Assembly: GCA_029531795.1 (NCBI GenBank)
Contig: JAPEIS010000001.1
Span: 3,348,001-3,412,000, forward strand
Direction of reading: 5' to 3'
From: Sclerotinia nivalis
Lineage: Eukaryota > Ascomycota > Leotiomycetes > Helotiales > Sclerotiniaceae
Length of the DNA: 64,000 nucleotides
The notes below the pieces were generated by a model. The model searched no databases and had not been told where the DNA came from. It saw only the letters and a list, made by a program, of their open reading frames with translations. A program made the position numbers and the translations under genes. Below are positions 59,993 through 64,000 of this stretch, in pieces; the stretch's first letter is position 1, and every line of letters starts with the position of its first letter.

Positions 59993-59999
59993 TAATTGG

Positions 60000-61410
60000 A
60001 TTTCCGAACAGTTATTTGGTATATTTTGTATGCTTTAGAGCTAGCTTTATACTCTCCTTTACAATTAACACATTTGATCACTAAATGCTGACAAGGTTTA
60101 CCTTTAGCTTGACAAATTAAACAAAAATAACCAACTGTAGTATGATTATTGCTACAAAGTCCATAAGCTGGAGGTTTTTTGCAATATGATTCGTTATAAC
60201 CGAATCCTTGATATTTATTGTATTAAAAAGAAAAGATAGAAGAATAAAATCTTTCAATTCTAACACTAATACCAGCAATATATAATCTTTTTCGAATAAC
60301 TAATTCTGTTTCCTTTTGTGTAACAAACGCAATCACAATTGCTCCTTCTTATTGATTAACTCTTTTAGAAGCATTAATAAACCAATAAGAAATACCAATT
60401 ATAATGAGCCCTGAATTGAAGGTTTTAATTTCATCTTTAATCAAATCCATTCCTTTTGGACCAGAGAATTCCTTGATTGGGATCTTGTATATAATCACTT
60501 TGTGCTATAGTTTATCGATTTGAAGTCTTTTTGATTCGAGGATATGATTCCAGACTTCTTTTTTTTCTATAAGGAATTATACATTGAAAAGACTATTAAT
60601 AGTTAGAATAATATTGTTGCTTCTAGTTGTAGTAATGACCGAGATAACTGGTCCGTTGATACCAACCTTTTTGAAGACTTCGTTGATCTTGTTTCTTGTA
60701 TATAATGGTATAAAAGAATTGGGTTGATGAAGAAATAAATTGATAAAGATTAATCATTTGCTAGGAATATCATTCTTTTGCTCTACAGACTTTTGTTTTA
60801 TAAAGTTCCCTTTGGAAACTACTTTCCATTCCTCTACTGATTTGGTAATAGTAGTATAGTTTGCTTTATCAATTGATGAAGTATTTGTTGAAGAAGTAAT
60901 TGATTGATTAGGAAAATTGGAAAAATGATTAGCTTGATTTTCAATCCTTTTGGTAGCCTTTTCGAGATGGAAGATTTGTGATGTGATAATATTCGAAGCT
61001 CTTATCAATTTTCCTTTTTCGAAATATTCACGGAATATTTCGATTAGATCTAGGATCTTCGATTGTTCTTCGGTTTCCTTTTCCAAAGAGGCAACTAGAA
61101 TAAGAAGATCTCTAGCTTTTTGGATAGCTTCTTTTGGTTTTGTAGAGTTAGATCCTGATTGACTAAATTGCCTGATTCCGGAGTTGATTAATTGTCGACG
61201 ACGTTTATTATTGATTTTAAAAGGAATCGATCTATTAGAGAATCGGAATGGATCATTTGAGCTGAGAATATCCAATTGGTTTTGCGAATTGAAAGATTGG
61301 ACTGGGGTAGGATTCAAGAGATTGAATGATCTTTGTATTGTGAAGGGGTTTCTGAATAAAGGGATTGGATCAATAATGAAAGGGCTGGATATTGGAAAAC
61401 CTAACATCAT
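60000..61410 (-). pseudogene. LINE ORF1 with zinc knuckles
   Basis: 60754-61410 (218 codons) is the basic, Ser/Asn-rich N-terminal part (FKINNKRRRQLI; a coiled-coil-like KEAIQKARDLLILVASLEKE). Downstream, about 60055-60190, CCHC-type fingers: GLCSNNHTTVGYFC, CLICQAKGKPCQH, KCVNCKGEYK. RNA-binding component of the LINE particle. Confidence 0.85.
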
Positions 61411-61688
61411 TATTACTCATGAAAGAGTAGATTCAAAAGATGATCCAAGGGATCCTTCCATCGGAGAATCCATTATTGGACTTGATAAACCTATCAGAAC
61501 CTTATACATTCAAATAAAAAGAAAAGTTGAAGGAAGTTAGAAAGAGTTTTTACGCGAATTTTCGTGTAAGTTTCGTGTTTTGAGCGACGACGATAGTATC
61601 ACAACAACTACTAAACCGATTCACTTAGGAACAATTAAAATGAATTTTGAGAGTATTTCTTTATTAAATAAAGGGAAGAACTGGTTAT

Positions 61689-61716
61689 ATTTCGAAGAAA
61701 TTTTGTTCTTCGAAAT
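61689..61716 (-). other. Hairpin at the LINE 5' end
   Basis: 11-bp perfect stem, ATTTCGAAGAA at 61689-61699 and its complement at 61706-61716, six-base loop, 15 bases inside the LINE 5' terminus. Confidence 0.8.
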
Positions 61717-61744
61717 TTGTTGTGTGCCTGTTGATGACCCTATA

Positions 61745-64000
61745 GATTTTGATATAATGAAACAAAAAGAACAACAGAAAAAGGATTTGCAAAATAAAAA
61801 AAAGAAATTTAATCCTACAATTTCTTGCAATTGTTGTAATAAAATCGGTTATCTTCAAATTGATTGTTATATTATTTATAATGTTAATAGTAATCTTCTT
61901 TTTGGTAAACAAATTCCTATTAATATCTTTTCCAATTGTAATACTGTTGTTTCAATTAATCCGGTCTCCGATTAATATACTATCGTTCCGACTTTTCGAG
62001 ACGTTAATAGATTTAATAATAATCGTAATAGATTTCGAAAAGGATATACTGGTAATTAAATACAAAGCCAATAATACTTGAATTAGGTACAATAACAAAA
62101 CTATATCAAGTTAAAGAAGGTTGTTTCTATATCTAGTTCAATCAAGGAAAATCCCGAATAGGGAAAAGATTAATCTTTACGAAAAATCGTTTGTGAAGGA
62201 ATATTAAGAGCAAAAAAGTAAATCGAGGAATAAATAAAAATAAGCCATTGTAGTTCAATTTTATGAATAACAAATCTCTACTTATTAAAACTATTATATT
62301 CTTTATATATGAAAATCCTTTTACTGTTATAAGTTTTATTGATAATAGATGTTTTGAAAAAGCCTTTACTGATTATTCTTTTGTTTTCAAATACAATATT
62401 GAAATACAATTCTTATTTCATCCTCACGAACTTTAATTTGCTGATAAAAAGATTGCCAACAGAATTACAGAATATTTTGTAATGGAAATTGCTATAAAGG
62501 ATTACTATAAGTATTAATCCTTTTATATTATCCAGCTTTTATTAAAGACGCCATTAATCTTTGATTTACCATAATTACAATGCCACAATTCTATTATCAA
62601 TTAAATGAAGATGAATTTAATATTCTTTTCAAACTATTATACTTTCAATTGTTTGATATATTATAATTCAGAGCCAGTTACTATATCAACAATCCTATCT
62701 TCGATCAAAGAATAAGAGGATTTAGCAAAAGTTATTTTATAATAAATCGTTAATGTTATCGAATCTTTAAATAAATTCCTTACTGATCCTAATATAAAAG
62801 CTAAATGCATAGTTTATAAATACCGCTCTCTATATATCGAGGATTGTTCAAAAGATGATATCGATTATTCATCTATTCAAATGTTTTCTACTTTTAAAAG
62901 AATTTCTTATAAAAAATCTTCTATTGAAGAGATATTAGATGAAAATTATATATCACAATTTGACGATTCTTCTATTGATCTCGAATTTCAATAGGATCTG
63001 ATATTTGGTATAAATTATTATCGAATAAAGTGTTGTAGAGAACCAAATAATCAAATACAAATAATTCCCAATTGTTTATATTCAAAATCGATCTTAAAGA
63101 TTGCAAATCGATATCGGTTTATTCACAATCCAAAAAACCATTTGCCCCTGTTTTTTGTTGAGGAACTCCTTATATCTATTTATAAAGATACAAGCCCAAA
63201 TATAGATGATATTCGTTGATTGCAAGTTTTTAACTTTGTTTTGTTTTATCAACAAAATAATATTCGGGTTATTCGATTGACATAGGATGAATTGGATATC
63301 GTATAGAAAACTATTGAGCAAGATCATTTACGATAAATTATATTGTCCTCGATACTCACAGAAAGGGATTTTCGATCGATTTTACAAGGGCAAAGTAATA
63401 TAACAAAGATATTCTCTAAAACCCCATTACAACTTTATGATTTTATATACGATTATTACAAACCACTCCATTTGCGAAAAATCTCTAAAACTAATATCGA
63501 CAAATTTTTAACCGACAAATCTCCCCTTAGTAACGATCAAATACAATAAAAACTTCCTATATAATTACAAGACAAACTTCCTGCCTTCTTTTTACATTAT
63601 ACAGATAAGTTGCCGCCTTATCGAATCTGGGATTACAAAATTGAATTGATATCTAGTAAAAAGCTATCTTATTTCAAAAACCATTCTTTATTATTAATAG
63701 AATTGATAATAATGCACAAATAACTTGATAATAATCTCTCCAAAAGATTTATTCGGGAATCGAAATCGTGATACATTTCTTTTTTGCTATTGGTTACCAA
63801 ATCAGAAAAGGGGGTCTGTATTTGTCAAGATTATCGAGGATTAAATAATATTACTATAAAGAATCGTTATCCATTATTCATTGTTCGCGAAATGCTGGAC
63901 ACTTTTTGCAATGTAAAAATTTATATCAAGTTTGATATCATTATAGTATTCAACAAATTGCGAATTGTTAAAAGAGATAAATGGAAAACTATATTCATTA
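61745..64000 (+). pseudogene. C gag end, protease, spacer and RT start
   Basis: Knuckle near 61815-61870: CNCCNKIGYLQIDC, His changed to Tyr. Protease near 62262-62516 (SFIDNRCFEKAFTDYSF: DSG altered). Spacer with ERDFRSILQGQSNI (63343-63549). RT begins near 63800 (ICQDYRGLNNITIKNRYPL) and reaches FNKLRI by the edge; the first catalytic Asp block reads YIKFDIIIVFNKLRI. YxDD lies outside. Confidence 0.85.

Larger units (their letters stand above)
55733..61731 (-). mobile_element. Tad-type LINE, full-length-looking, minus strand
   Basis: Non-LTR element with ORF1 (zinc knuckles), then ORF2 with AP endonuclease, RT, Cys/His region and RNase H, the order of the Tad1 clade. The 3' end on the minus strand is an AATC-repeat tail (opposite TGATTGATTGATTGATT at 55733). 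13-bp perfect target duplication TGATGACCCTATA. About 6.0 kb. Scattered stops from transitions, but long frames remain, so it is younger than its surroundings. Confidence 0.92.
54333..64000 (+). mobile_element. Ty3/gypsy chromovirus C, split by LINE, right end outside window
   Basis: 5' LTR 54333-54495, leader, gag up to 55732, LINE insertion 55733-61731, then gag knuckle, protease, spacer and start of RT to 64000. The two halves join through the 13-bp LINE target duplication (55720-55732, 61732-61744). Same family as A, B and D. Confidence 0.92.

Overview
The window comes from the nuclear genome of a filamentous ascomycete (Pezizomycotina; I cannot place it more closely). The evidence is the short phase-conserved introns with GT...AG ends and CTAAC/CTGAC-like branch sites, the fungal secreted chitin-binding gene families, a Tad-type LINE, chromodomain Ty3/gypsy elements, and massive C-to-T/G-to-A decay of the repeats that looks like repeat-induced point mutation (RIP). 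About 85% of the window is AT-rich, nested, dead retrotransposon. A gene island of about 10 kb (roughly 12.7-22.9 kb) has near-normal base composition.

Layout: (1) 1-6200, gypsy element D (minus strand, cut by the left window edge), 163-bp LTR family; (2) 6206-12731, gypsy element E (minus), inserted 5 bp from the D LTR; (3) 12737-13586, remnant of a hAT transposase (minus); (4) gene island: an intact F-box/LRR-like gene (14330-15484, +), a LysM + CBM18 secreted chitin-binding protein (15898-16929, -), a divergent spacer, a secreted NucA/NucB-type nuclease (18128-19101, +) and a GH18 chitinase of the killer-toxin-like type broken by 11 Trp-codon stops (about 19349-22455, +); (5) 22557-22889, a copia-like LTR that is barely mutated; (6) 23329-37015, gypsy element A with same-family element B (26604-33410) inside it; (7) 37021-54332, an older mosaic (gypsy fragment I, copia fragment H, a solo LTR) containing gypsy element G (40864-53892), which contains gypsy element F (44431-51815); (8) 54333-64000, gypsy element C, split by a complete-looking LINE (55733-61731) and cut by the right window edge.

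The nesting is supported by target-site duplications read directly from the sequence: TCCCT for B, AGATT/AGACT for A, ATAAA for G, TTATA for F, ATAAT for the solo LTR, CGTTG/TGTTG for E, and 13 bp for the LINE. LTR pairs are equal in length (163/163, 213/213, 285/285), except in E, where one LTR carries a 19-bp tandem duplication. All four gypsy families show a chromodomain remnant at the end of pol.

The biologically most interesting part is the island. A secreted nuclease sits between a LysM/CBM18 protein and a killer-toxin-type chitinase. That is the part list of the yeast killer toxins, in which a chitin-binding chitinase delivers a nuclease, but here the nuclease is a candidate DNase. In this genome the chitinase is dead while the nuclease looks intact. 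Second, element F carries a long spliced-looking antisense reading frame (45022-46451) between the end of pol and its 3' LTR, which standard Ty3/gypsy elements lack.
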